NCBI RefSeq assembly: GCF_027595985.1
Contig: NC_073307.1
Location: 13,697,432 to 13,761,431 of the forward strand
Reading direction: 5' to 3'
Origin: Sorex araneus
Taxonomy: Eukaryota > Chordata > Mammalia > Eulipotyphla > Soricidae
Length of the DNA stretch: 64,000 nt
Shown: in pieces, positions 10,732-22,800 of the stretch
Layout of the letters: each line of letters begins with the position of its first letter
How positions within the stretch are numbered: the first letter of the stretch is position 1
Notes under the pieces: generated by a model
Seen by the model: the letters and a program-made list of their open reading frames with translations, nothing else
What the model was told of the DNA's origin: nothing
Databases searched by the model: none
Translations under genes and position numbers: made by a program

Positions 10732-10969
10732 TACTGTCACCCCGTTGCTCATCAATTTGCTCGAGCAAACCGGTAACGTTTCCACCGTGAGACTTGTTAT
10801 TACTGTTTTGAGCATATCAAATACACCACGGGTGGCTTGCCAGGCTCTGCCATGCGGGCGAGATACTCTCGGTAGCTTGCCAGGCTCTCCAAAAGGAGCA
10901 GAGGAATCGAACCCGGGTTTGCCGCATGCAAGGCAAATGCCCTACCCGCTGTGCAATCTCTCCAGCCCG
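10732..10969 (-). mobile_element. SINE type B, full length, with target-site duplication
   Basis: On the minus strand the head (GGGCTGGAGAGATTGCACAG) leads into GGGCAAACCCGGGTTCGATT in the B-box region, then the type B body. An 11-bp duplication, TGTCCTTTTAT, sits at 10721-10731 and 10970-10980. The 3' end is not A-rich. Confidence 0.92.
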
Positions 10970-10980
10970 TGTCCTTTTAT

Positions 10981-12074
10981 AGCTTTATCAAATCTTAGTT
11001 CTGGAAAAATGAAACTTGGGTGAGTTGGAAGAAGAAGGGTCTGAAAACTGAGCCAGGAAATACAACTTTTTAAAGCTTAACTTTAACCAGTAAGACTGTA
11101 ATTTGCTCTCCTTAAGGGTGAATTTCACCCTATTTTTACCATGTTCTTCGCCCCGTTCTCTTGTTTACTAGTTGACCCTGTTGAGATTCCTCTAAGTTGG
11201 TGTTGAAAGGATTTTCTCCGTATTGAAATGGAAAGAAGGTTTCTAGGTTTGACACCTAGAGAGGGCTTGACATGTACTTCAGGGATCACTGAACCAAGCT
11301 CATTGCTAGGCTACGCTTTTTAACAGGTGGGTCAAGTTTTGAACATTTTGTAAGGACTCCTGTGCCTTATAAATTCTACATTTACTACATTTGAAAAGTA
11401 ACTGCTTTCCACTCTGTCTTTATAGCTGAAACTTTTCCATGCCCTATTGAAAGAGCCTGCTGGTTTTACAGATAATGGAATTAAATGACTTTACCTTTCA
11501 TTTTAGGGCAATAAAGCAGAAAACCATGTTAAAGCTACTTTGGCGAGCTATAAAAGTAAAAACTATTATGAAGTGACAAAGGAATTTTATTTTTACAGAG
11601 CAAAAGGGAGTGTTTAAAAGGTCGGATTGAGTATGAGAAGGAATTTCTCTAATGGATCCTTTTCACATTTTGTTGGGATAAATTCACCTGATGCACAAGC
11701 AATCAACATTCTGAAAAATACAGATCCTGTGGCTATAATGTTATATTTCTTCCCCTTCCTCTCTCTATAGGTGTTCTAGTTTTTTTCTTTTTTTATTCCA
11801 GTTAATGCTTCTATAGCTAAGCAACAGTGCACCTCGTTTCAAACATTGTATTAAATATATGTAAAGATGATCTTTTAACAATGCTTTCATTGTCAATGCC
11901 CCTGTTGCTACTAGAGATAAAAAATTATATTGTGTTTGTTATATATATATTATATTTGTTATATTTCATTATAACAAAGCGGCCCCTCATTTCTTTGAAT
12001 GAGGTAGTAAGATCCCTGAAATGAGGCTCTTTTTAAAATTGTTTTGAAAGAAAAAAATGAAAACCAACTTTATC
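10981..12074. other. No gene or named repeat recognised
   Basis: About 1.1 kb of AT-rich, single-copy-looking DNA with no coding potential. It is a candidate for containing conserved non-coding sequence, which cannot be judged without alignment. Confidence 0.35.
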
Positions 12075-12290
12075 TTTGGGCTGGGAAGATAGCTTCAGCA
12101 AAGAGTACCTGTATGCCAGGTTCAGAGCTGCACCTCCACCACCCTGCACCCCCCCCCCAGCAGGGGGCTACCCCAGCACCAGCATCGCCAAGAAATTCAG
12201 ATAATACTGTCGGGCTGCCCTCAATGCTGGTAAAGAATCTCTAGGGATGACCCCCTGCTCTGCTCCTCAGCATCACTGGGAATGTTCCTT
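12075..12290 (+). mobile_element. SINE type A, degraded
   Basis: Head GGGCTGGGAAGATAGCTTCAG, a C-run at 12150-12160, then CAGCATCACTGGGAATG. It lies just left of a better preserved type A copy. Confidence 0.45.
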
Positions 12291-12308
12291 AAGGAAATCA
12301 GTGACAAT

Positions 12309-12475
12309 AAGGGCTGGATCCATAGTACAGCGGGTAGAGTGCTTCCCTTGCACACAGTGACCTGGGTTCAATACCTGGTTATCCCATATGGTCAACCGAG
12401 TCCACCAGGAGTGATCCCTGAGGGCAGAGCCAGAGGCCCTGAACACTGCTGGACATATCCCATATCCCCCACCTC
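12309..12475 (+). mobile_element. SINE type A
   Basis: Head GGGCTGGATCCATAGTACAG, B-box-like GGGTTCAATACC, then TATCCCATATGGTC and GGAGTGATCCCTGAGGGCAG. Full-length apart from a weak tail. Confidence 0.75.
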
Positions 12476-12944
12476 AAACTCTGGAGGAGAGGAAGGGAGT
12501 TCTTTGGTCAAGGGAACAAAGGTGCAGAGCCATTGGTGCCTGATGATGCAGAATGAAATAAAGGGCTCCGTGTCTGAGCAGGGCTCTACCACGCATCTCT
12601 CACTAGCTTCACAAACATTTCACCTCAATACTAACAAGTGACCAACTAGTAGTCACTTCTTCTCATCCCTGCCTCTGGGATCCAGATACCTTCTTCAGTT
12701 TCCACTCCAAGCACCAGAGAAGGGAAAATGAAGTGGGATGAAAGGAGGGGCCACCTAGGGCAGAGAGAAGCAAAGAGAAATGAGATGCAGGTGGGAAACA
12801 CAAAGATTGGGGGCTATGGAGCGGGGGCATTGTGGTAAAGAGAAAGAAAGGCTGCAACCTGTTCTACCTGTGCAAATCCAAGGTCGACCCTCTTTTCTTT
12901 GTTTTAAATTTTTTATTAAAACACTGTGAGCTAGACCCTTACAA

Positions 12945-13100
12945 AGCTCTCCCTCTCTCTCCCTCCTTTCCTCCCTCCTTCCCTTCCTCCCTCCCTCTCT
13001 CTCTCTCCCTCCTCTCTCTCCCTCTCCCTCCCTCTCTCTCACTTGCTTGCTCACTTGCTCTTGATCTCGCTCTTGCTCTGTCTCTCTCCCTCCCTCTCTT
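12945..13100. repeat. Pyrimidine-rich (CCCT/CTCT)n tract within L1 3' UTR
   Basis: About 150 bp of nearly pure C/T on the plus strand, occupying the part of the L1 3' UTR that is C-rich in sister copies. Confidence 0.85.
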
Positions 13101-13727
13101 CTTTTGGGCATTGTGGTTTTCCATACAGATACTGAAAGGTTTTCAGGAATATCCCTTTACCTACTTTTAACACTCAGTTCTTCTCCAGCGTAATCGTTCC
13201 CAGCTTTTACTGTCACACTGGTCTCTTCTCTAGCTTATGAACCCTCTGTCCCACACACACTTGTGGTTGATTCCAACCATTGGCCAGTCTTCCTAGCCCC
13301 TGTTTTCCCTGGTCATGGATATTAGTCTTCTACTATATATTTTTATATACCACGAATGAATGCAGTCATTCTGTATCTATCCCTCTCCTTCTGACTCATT
13401 TTACTCAGCATGATATTCTCCATGTCCATCCATTTATAGGCAAATCTCATGACTCTATTTTCCCTAACAGCTGTGTAGTATTCCACTGTGTAGCTGTACC
13501 ATAGTTTCTTTATCTATTGTCTATTCTCAACACTCAGGTTGTTTACAGATTCTGTCTATTGTGAATAGTGCTGCAATGAACATAGAAGTGAGGATGGTAT
13601 TTTTGCCATGTGTTTTTGGGCCACCAGGATACATTTCCAGAAATAGTATTGCTGGCTCAAATTGGAGCTCAATTTCTAGCTTTTTGAGGAATGTCCATAT
13701 TGTTTTCCAAAAAGACTGGGCTAGTTG

Positions 13728-13882
13728 AGGGCTGATAGGTAGGGTGTTTGCCTTGCACATGGCCAACCTGGGTTGGATCCCCGGCATATGGTTCCCTGAG
13801 TACCGCCAGGAGAAATTTCTGAGTGCAGAGCCAGGACTCAATCTCTGATCATTGCAGGGTATGACACAAAACAAAACAAAAC
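13728..13882 (+). mobile_element. SINE type A nested in L1, with 17-bp target-site duplication
   Basis: AAAGACTGGGCTAGTTG at 13711-13727 and AAAGACTGGACCAGTTG at 13883-13899 flank a type A copy ending in (AAAAC)n. The duplicated site is ORF2 sequence of the host L1, so the SINE is younger than that L1. Confidence 0.92.
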
Positions 13883-13984
13883 AAAGACTGGACCAGTTGC
13901 CATTCCTATTAGCAATGAGGGAGGAATCCTGGGTTCCTTTCTCCCCACATCCACTCCAGCACTGGTTGTGCTTGTGGTGAACCC

Positions 13985-15841
13985 TCTTTGGGGGCTGCTC
14001 TGGTACTGTGTTGGGAGTCAGGGCCCATGCTGCTCTCAGAGATATCTGTGACCCTTGGTTTTCCTGACCTGGAATCTCTCCAGTGGATGAGACCATATTT
14101 TTGCTCTGAAATGTTAATTATAGAGCAACATAATTAGAGTTGAATGGATAAAAAATTAGGCTGTAACTACTATTAATTTTGTAGCAGCATTAAGAAAAGG
14201 GGAGTAAAAGAGGAAAAAAATGAAAGCTTTTATAGGCTGTCTTCATATTTTATGATAAATATTTAAAGTATTTCTTATCTAATTTTTTCCAATCAAGCAG
14301 TTCAATGTTTATGAATTTTTAAAGACTATCATTTTGATGGTCAAAGTGTTCATTGATCTGTTTCTCTACTCAGTCATACTTGAAGCATGTGTACCTCTAA
14401 TTTAAGAAGAGTCCATGAATCTTTGATGATTAAATAAGGATAATCAAAATCAATGACTCTGAATCATTTCCAGTGATTTAATGATGAAATAATCATCACT
14501 GTTTTGCTACAGAGTGTTCAGGACAGAAGGATAGAGTAGAGAAATAATCCACGATGAGTCCATTTCAACACAATCGAAATCATTTTGCCTTTGTTAATTT
14601 TCCTGACATGCAGGTATTTGTTTCTTTAATAGAAAACATGGTGTTTCATCTTTGTATTTTAGTACATGCTTAGATTAGCACATATACACAAAGAAGTAAT
14701 TTTGTCTCAAGAAATCCCAATTGTCTGAGTTCTTTCTCTGGATCCCAACTCTTAAAGCTTTACAAATGAAATGCCCTGAACGTTTGTGAGCTTTTCTGCC
14801 TTTATGTCACCTGCCTAGAAGCATCAATGTTGGAAAACTAACACATGGGCAATGGGGCTATGACAGGGTTTGGGGGAATCACAACTGTTGACAGGAAGGG
14901 ATAGGGCACTAGGATGGGGGTCATTGGGCCATGATGTTTGGGAGGAAGAAGAAAAAATGAAAAGAGAGGGACTTTCTGAAAAGAGAGAGAATAAAGGGGA
15001 GTTAGATAAGAAATGTGGGTGGGGAGTCCACTTTTCCTGATGGGTACCATCAAGTTACAGGTCCTGCAAGTGACTCCCTCTCTCAGCTACTCCACTGAGA
15101 AAGCTGAACAGAGTTGTGGCAAGTTTCTGAGAGGAAATGGAAATCAAAGAGAGGTGAGGAACTAACCTCATGTTTCAGACACAGAGGTTGCTGTGGGGAA
15201 CTGAGCAGTGCCCTGCTGTTCAGGTCCCACCCATTTCTGCAGCCACTTCATGGAGGAGAGGAGGTTCTGCTGTATGGACACAGGAAGTGGGGGAAGCTGG
15301 CAGAGGGTCAGTGACTTGCTGGTCGCCACAGTCATGGTAGCTGACAGAGCTGTAAAGCAGCTCTGGCCAGACCCCTGCACCTAAACCCCACCCACCTGCC
15401 ATTTCCATCTTCTTCAACTTCATGACTCTTGGACAAACTTCATTTGCAAGAGACTGTATCACTGAAATTCAACAGGGCACTAACTTTCACGATAGGATTC
15501 ACTGTTAAATGTATGCAAGAAGAAACAGTTGGCAATATACAGGAAGCCACATTATGTTGACTGCAGGCAGATAAAATTTATAGTCAAGCTCAGTTGTTTC
15601 TGCACAAGAGTTTTGTAAAATTCATTGTTATGGCCTGTCAGGATGGTACTTTCATTTTCTTTTTCAAAATGTGGTTTTGTGTAGAATTGTCATCATTTGG
15701 GTGGGAACATGGTCTGAGGTCCCTTTTTTCCATTATGCTAAGAATTTTTTTTAAAAAAACTTGTTCTTTGCACAAAATAATTTTCACTCCAAGTTAAGAC
15801 ATGAATGACATGAATAATGAATAATGAAAATAGTGTTATAT
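13985..15841. other. 3' UTR and 3' flank of QRFPR; no other gene recognised
   Basis: This stretch lies directly downstream of the QRFPR stop codon. I see no canonical AATAAA on the minus strand in the first 1.2 kb. The nearest ATTAAA variant is at plus 14625-14630. The true 3' end cannot be fixed from sequence alone. Confidence 0.4.
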
Positions 15842-16245
15842 CTAATGCCCACTGCTGCCTAAAGCAGAATGTTCAGACTGTTCCGAACTAAATAGGGTAA
15901 GATGTCGCTTGAGACGTTTTTTCTCTGCTGATTGTTCACACAACTTTACTTCAATTGTGCCATCACTGAACGCTTCTCCTTTGGTCTCTTCTACATGATT
16001 TTCTCGCCTGGAAAATGCTGTTCTCTTTTGCATCAGAGTCATTCCTGAATTCCCACGCCTACGGGCTGGAGAGAAGGTTTCTCTCATCAAGCAGTAACAA
16101 ACTGCAGATAAAAAATTCTTCTTGAAATTTTCATTCATAAACGCATAAACAATAGGATTACAGATGGAATTGGAAAATCCGATGATTTGCACTATAGCAA
16201 AAATCATCTTGATGGTGACATCGTCATATTCCTCTTCAAAGTTAC
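15842..16245 (-). CDS. QRFPR: QRFPR exon 6 (last coding exon)
   Basis: Encodes residues 300-432 plus the last two bases of codon 299: the end of extracellular loop 3, helix 7 with S323-N-S-I-C-N-P-I-V-Y332, and the 100-residue cytoplasmic tail. The acceptor is CATTTTAG/GTAAC with first exon base 16245. The stop is TAG (plus 15842-15844). The tail has a CYC pair just after helix 7, a Lys/Arg-rich stretch near its end and many Ser/Thr for possible phosphorylation. A type A SINE ends its homology only about 40 bp upstream of the acceptor. Confidence 0.97.
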
Positions 16246-16754
16246 CTAAAATGAAAAGTAATACTTTAGATTCCATAGTTATTAGGGCCAGGGAAGATAG
16301 TACAGCAGGTAGGGTGCTTGCCTGGCATGTGGTTAACCTGGGTGAAATAGCCAGCAACCTAAATTCCGCCAGGAGTGGTCCCTGAGTGCAGAGCCAGAAA
16401 AAAAGTCTGATCACAACAAAGCATGGCCCCCAAAATCAATAAAATAAAATACATATTTGTTAATGAGCATAAAATAAAATTTTGATCTCTCATGGGCCTT
16501 TACCAATCACTCACAAGCAGACAAGCAAATAAAGGTGTGGCACATTTTCAAGGTTGTTTTGGGGAGAATCACTGATGTCTAAGGAGTCATAATCTGGGCC
16601 AGAGTGATAAAACAGAAGGTAGGGGCCATTATTTTGCACATTCTGGCTGAGCCAGGTTTGATCCTCAGCATCCCTATGTTCTCCCTGAGGCCAGCCAGAA
16701 GTGAATCCTGAGAAGAAAGGAAGAAAGAAAAAATAAAGAAAGAACGAGATAAAG

Positions 16755-16835
<81 letters not shown>

Positions 16836-19800
16836 AAGAAAGAGAGAAAGAAAGAAAGAGAGGAAGGAAGGAAGGAAGGAAGGAAGGAAGGAAGGAAGGA
16901 AGGAAGGAAGGAAGGAAGGAAGGAAGGAAGGAAGGAAGGAAGGAAGGAAGGAAGGAAGAGAGGGAGGGAGGGAGGGAGGGAAGAGAAGGAGGAGGAGGAG
17001 GAGGAGGAGGAGGAGGAGGAGGAGATGGTGTGAACTGGGACTAGGATTGCAGAAGAATTTCTTATGTCCTCCAATTCCCAGTTATAGACATTGTGATATC
17101 TAATTATCCAACTACCATGAGATGGTCTTCAAAAAAATCAAAGAAGATTTCACATAAACATCACAGATTTTATGCCAAATTTTAGTGTGCATCAATTATG
17201 CAAAACTATTTTGAAGAAAAACTGGAGCCACTATTACATAAAATATCATGTTCTTCTATACTGCCTTTAGTGCAAGATTAGGCGGCACAGAATTCTCATG
17301 AATATATGTCAAAACTGACGCAAATCACTTCTCTGTGTTAGTTCAGCAAACATTTTCCAGTTTGAAGTAATAAAGTGAACACATTAGTTGTTATTGATTT
17401 GTTTATTACACCTGAGAAAATTCACCGCAGTGCTGTGAAGTGCGAACTTAGAAAATTTAATCTCTGTATCTGAAGATTCTGTGCCACTATCCTTGGTTGC
17501 TGTTCTATTTACCTTTTAAGTAGCATGACATACAGGATTGAATCATGAAAAGATGATAAGAGGAAAGATCATAAACCAATTTTTGGACTTAAAAAAAAAA
17601 ACCCAACCAGTTGGTGTTGATCATGCGGTAAAACATGATGTTAAATGCCTGATGTTTGGTTACCCCTGCGGGTGGCAATATGTTTCAGTGATTTCTCATC
17701 TGCCCAGCTGGAAATGAGCTCAAACTGCCACCAACACTCACTGTATTCAACCATCATGTGGACGGCGTGAAAAGGTGCCCAGCACACAGCAAAGAGAGCC
17801 ACTACAGTCACCATCATAATGACAGCCCGCTTCTTCTTCCTGGACCAAAAGGATTCACTGCATTAGTCACAATGGCAGCTGAATACAAAGTCATTAAAGG
17901 ACATTCCAACCAGACCTCTCTCAACCATGGATTGTTAATTATAAATGAAGTTCCGGATAGGTTTATTGAGGACTGTTTCTCATCTTTTCCCATTGCTAGT
18001 CTCTTCACTCCTGTATTTCTCAACTAAACATGCATAGTCTCCTCATGTGCTCAGGAGTGAGGCCAATGGAACTCTGCTACTTGACTGGCATGGATAATGT
18101 CACTAAATCTTCCCGAAAGCCAGTAGACTGATGCAGACACTGAAGCCCAGAGAGTATTAAGCATTTTGCCTGGTTCAATAGCTAATATCACTGTATCACT
18201 GTATCACTGTCATCCTGTTGCTCATTGATTTGCTTGAGCAGGCACCAGTAACATCCCCATCTTGAGATTTGTTGTTACTGTTTTTGGCATATCAAATATG
18301 CCACGGGTAGCTTGCCAGGCTCTGCCATGCAGGCGAGATACTCTCGGTAATGTGCCAAGCCCTCCCAGAGGGGTGGAGGAATTGAACTCTGGTCAGCCAC
18401 ATGCAAGGCAAACATCCTACCCGCTGTGCTATCGCTCTGCGACATAACATTATAACTATATGTAATTATAATTATATAATACATAATATACAAAACATAT
18501 AATTATTATATATGTTTGTATAAATATATTATTTATTAAAATATATGTTTATATTTATGAAATATATGATTATAACATTATGATATATCATATATAATAA
18601 TATTGAAGTCCGATCAAGAAGATAATTTAGATCAGTGGATCTCAATTTACCTGGACCCTGGAAAAGTCTAGAAGTTTGAAAAGCAATGATTCATATATTC
18701 CAGCCTCATAGATTCTGAAAACTAGTTTGGGAATCTGTACTTTCTCAGTAAATGTATATATTGTTAAAACTCCTGAGGGTGAGTTTGGGTACTGCCTACA
18801 TCAGTGCCTAACTTTTTGTCTACTGAATAGTGCTCATGTCTGTGAGAAAAATGCATCAATTGGTATGAAATATGGATACCCTTAGGGCATAATTGAAATT
18901 TTATTATGTATCCAAATAATAGGAGTAATCAAAATTCTACCCAATTTTTGTTAGGATTCCCAGAAAGGAGGAAAACATCTAAAAAGATTTACCAATTTTC
19001 AGGGCAATTTAAGTTTATTAAAGGTCACATTTGTTATTTTTTATGTCAGCATATTAGCTTTTTCCTCTAGGAAAGGTGGGGAGCTAAATCAGCAGGGAGT
19101 CTTATTTAGGACCCTGGATGGTGGGAGACTGGATCATTTATACAAACTGAGCACTAGAGGGCGCGATCCACTTAAAGAAATGAACCCATCTCAACTGCCA
19201 AACTTCCTGTGTGGTTTCGTTATTTTTGTTTAAAATCACTTTTAAATTCTTGTTTCATTTTATTTTTTGTAACATTATGTACAATAGTCTTCCCATTCAT
19301 GGTTTTATGTACAACGATTCTGCATTTGCACCACTACCAAGGTACCCCAAGACCTTCTACATGTGCTTATTCGTCACCTGTCATTTCTAATCTGCCTCTT
19401 TCTTATTCCAGCTTCCCCAACTGCTCCTTAACCTCATTATTGTGATCAAAGGCCAAGAGGTTGATCATGCCTTGTCCCTTAGTTTTCTTTTTTAAGAGAT
19501 ATTTAGTGCAAATCAAACGGACAACAAGCAACGGAGCAATAAATTGTGTGTTCAAATAGTCTCTTAATAGTTGTACACAACTCAGCCAACAAACCCTCAA
19601 GTATAAGGACATTGATAGTAATGAAGTTAATAGATACTCTGGCTTTGAGGATCATTATGAGGCCATTCAGGTCTTGAGTGGGAGGGAGTCAGCACATTAC
19701 CACACTGGGGGTATCTCCAAGCCGTGTGGCTGATGAGACGCAGAGCCCTGCCTGGCAGATGGACCTCGTAATGAAGACCACTAGCCATTTTCTTTAGGTC

Positions 19801-22800
19801 AATATATTCCTCTTGATAGCAGTGGCCTCCCCCTTTGATTTTCAGAGCTGGTGGTCTTGTTCCTACTTCCTGCCATCCAGAAAACCTCTGCAGTTTAAAG
19901 TCAGCCTCTACCTGAAATTGGAATTCCAAGCTCTACTTTGACTAGACTGTGCAGAGATTCCGAGAACCCTTGCCACTTTCCCTTCCAGCACAACTCTTAA
20001 ACTATGAGTGAATATTTCCTGCAACAGACCTGGCTATTTTTGACATCTCCTTCCCGTGAATCGTTCGAAGCACAGAGCCATCGCCCACTCTTTTCTTAAT
20101 CCACAGTTCATAACCGATTTTACTGTACAGAATAAGCATCAGCATCAGGGGCAGGAGGAAGAGGATGACAAGGATGAAGGTTGTGTAGATTTTCTGGTGC
20201 GTGGGGCTGGCCCACTCCTCCAAGCAGCAGACATGTTCTTTCTCATATAAGAAGTCATACTTAATCTTTAAAACAAGAACAGTGAGTTAGAAGAACCAGA
20301 AGTCAGCATCCAAGGAAAAGCAGGGAAGTTCTAGTGGAATACGCTTTTTAAGCTCTTTTATTTCCCTTGGGTTCATCATATTCCTAATGTGATTTTAACT
20401 GTTCTTTTGTGTAAATTTAGATTCTTTTTTACTCCACAGCCTAAATTCTTAAAAGTTTTATACTTTTTTTTTGTTTTGCTAGCGTACTTCCAGTGGTGCT
20501 CTTCACTCAAGAATCACTCCCAGCAAAACTAAAGGATCATGTATGGTGTTAGGGATCGAACTAGAGTTAGCTGCCTGACAAGGTAAGTTCTTTGCCCTCT
20601 GTATTATCTCTCCAGCTTTCTTTTCCATTTTAAATGAAATTGAGAACTATAGCTGATTTATTATTTTTAATCTTCTTACCTATTACACCAGTCTTAATAA
20701 GGTGGAGTAATGCAATGAGAAAATATGTGTGAGGAAAATACTTTCTACTGCCAGTTAGTTTAATGTTATATTATGTTGCTTCAGCTATTAAAATATTTTC
20801 CAAGGCATCAGGCTTCTTCCAACTCATAATACTGAAAATCTCAATTTTGTTATTGCTGTTTTGTATTATAATGTTTGGGCTACTCATAAAGATTCCAAAA
20901 AAACATTTGATTGCTTCAGATTCTGGCATGAATGTGAAATTATTAATTGAATGAATGCTTATCTACAACTGCACAGACTCGTTTATAAGACTTTGTAGTC
21001 TATATTCTACAGAAAGACAAGTCTACATCTTAACATGATCCCGAATAGGCTCATGACTTCAAATATGTCATCACTAACAATAGTATTCACCAGTGCTAAT
21101 ATGGAGCATCTGAAACACTTAAAGCATATCCCCGTCATTCCTCTGGATAATAGGAATGAAAGTTAAAGAGTGCATCAAGACAACTGGAGCTTTCCAGATA
21201 ATCCTTAGGTCTTAGACATTGATCTTGCTCCATTTCCATAAAATTGTCTCACCAGTCTTGGAAGTCAACAGAAGGGGATCAAAACTGCTCGGTCAAGGGG
21301 GAGAAAAGTCAAGTCCGAGTGAGCAGGGTATCAAAGAACCGTTTGCTCTGATTCCACATAGGCAGAGGCCTCAAGGACAATCACTAGGGCAGCCACATGT
21401 AGCCAAATCCTAAAGCCCAATGCCAGACTGGCAGTGTCCAGATGGGCTCATGTTGCCCTGGGGCAATCAAAGACATCCCAAGGGCATACACAGGGAGTTG
21501 GATGGCATCAGTGGAAATCTGTCCATTTCCAAATACAGGTTGCCCTAAAACCCCACTGCCCCAGAGAATGTCTGAGGAGGAAATGTCAGCTGGGGTCTCA
21601 TCTCTGTTCCTCTCTCATCATCCCCTTCTTCCCATTGATCCACGTTCTCCCTCTTACCCCACCAAAATCTCAGGGAGGTACCAAGACAAGATGGTTCAGA
21701 TGACTGAGATCAAGAACTAGAGAGACGGTCCAAGGGTTTAGACTCTTGTCTTGCATGGAACTGATTTTTTGTTCATTCCTGGCACTACCTATGGTCCCCT
21801 GAGCATTGCCAGGAGTGACCCCCTAAGCACATAGCCAGGAGGAATTCATAACACCCACACACCTCCCAAATTACTGAGGTCAGTATATTCTCTAGACTAA
21901 GACTCCTTTCTTCCTTCTGTCATAGGACTCTGTGATTTTCCATGGACTAAATATATTTTCATTCAGGGCGAAGGTAGGTGTTAGAAAAGAAGGTATTTTA
22001 TGCGTGGGTATGTGGTACACTCACATTTTTTATAGAGTGAAGGGGCAGGAGTGATGAGAAATTGAATCTAATCACCCCTTGCTGCCATTCTCTGAAAACT
22101 GTCAACAGTTTTCAGAGAAAACAGCATCCTTCCTGAGAAAGAGCCTGCTGAGGCCACAGTGAAGGGAGCACTGGGGAGGACCAGGGAAGGGGGTGGGACT
22201 CTGCATCCTCCAGGTGAGAACTGCGGGATCTGTGTCATCTCACACCTGCTCACTCAGGACTCGGGAGTGACAGGCAGCCGTCAGGAATGCCCATTCATCC
22301 ACTTATTTAACATGAAAATTATATATCATTCTCCTGACAGAAAGGAAATCTAATTTGGTCGACCTGACTGACAGTTTTGCCAATTAGATTATATGCCTCT
22401 TCTACCAACCAAACATGGGATACATATTAAATGTATTTTGGGTCTATGATAAAACCAAATAATTTTATGTTAAAAACTGGACAGAGAGTCTCGGGCCAGG
22501 GCCAATACCGGCTCACGCTCCTCCGAGATTCGACCTGGGCGGCCATGCTTTTGCACGACCTCTTTGCTGCTGAACGACCAAGATCCAGAGCCAGCTACAC
22601 TACTTCTGGTCTCAGCAAGTACTTGCAGCCATGTCTCCAGACTGTGAGCTAAGCTTTTGCCCCATGCCGGCCGAGGAGGGGAAATATCCTTTTTCCTCGG
22701 TTTTTCTTAACCTTTGTGGGAAGAAGCGGCATGGCGTCCGCCATATTATGGGACTTTTAAGCAGGTATGAACTTGGTGGCGTGGGAAGGAGGAAAAAATA

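Larger units (their letters stand above)
12906..13980 (-). mobile_element. 5'-truncated L1, interrupted by a SINE
   Basis: On the minus strand the tail (12906-12920) is followed by a 3' UTR homologous to the 4-1020 element and the ORF2 C-terminus ([31 protein letters not shown]). Frameshifts and stops are present. A type A SINE at 13728-13882 splits it, with the L1 resuming at 13883 and fading near 13980. Confidence 0.85.
16246..17741 (-). other. QRFPR intron 5
   Basis: 1496 bp, phase 1. Donor A/GTGAGT, acceptor TTTTAG/GT. It holds two type A SINEs on the plus strand (antisense to the gene) and a ~300-bp purine tract, so roughly half the intron is repeat. The stretch 17025-17741 holds nothing I can name. 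Confidence 0.9.
17840..20029 (-). other. QRFPR intron 4
   Basis: 2190 bp, phase 2. Donor CCAG/GTCTGT is weak at +3 and +4; the acceptor is good. It contains a type B SINE, an AT-rich block, a possible CTCF site and a probable old L1 3' UTR scrap. The stretches 18610-19150 and 19455-20029 hold nothing I recognise. Confidence 0.9.

Noticed and set aside
16511-17074. 187-codon minus-strand open frame rich in Phe, Leu, Pro and Ser
   Set aside because: It is the purine tract read on the other strand, joined to SINE sequence.
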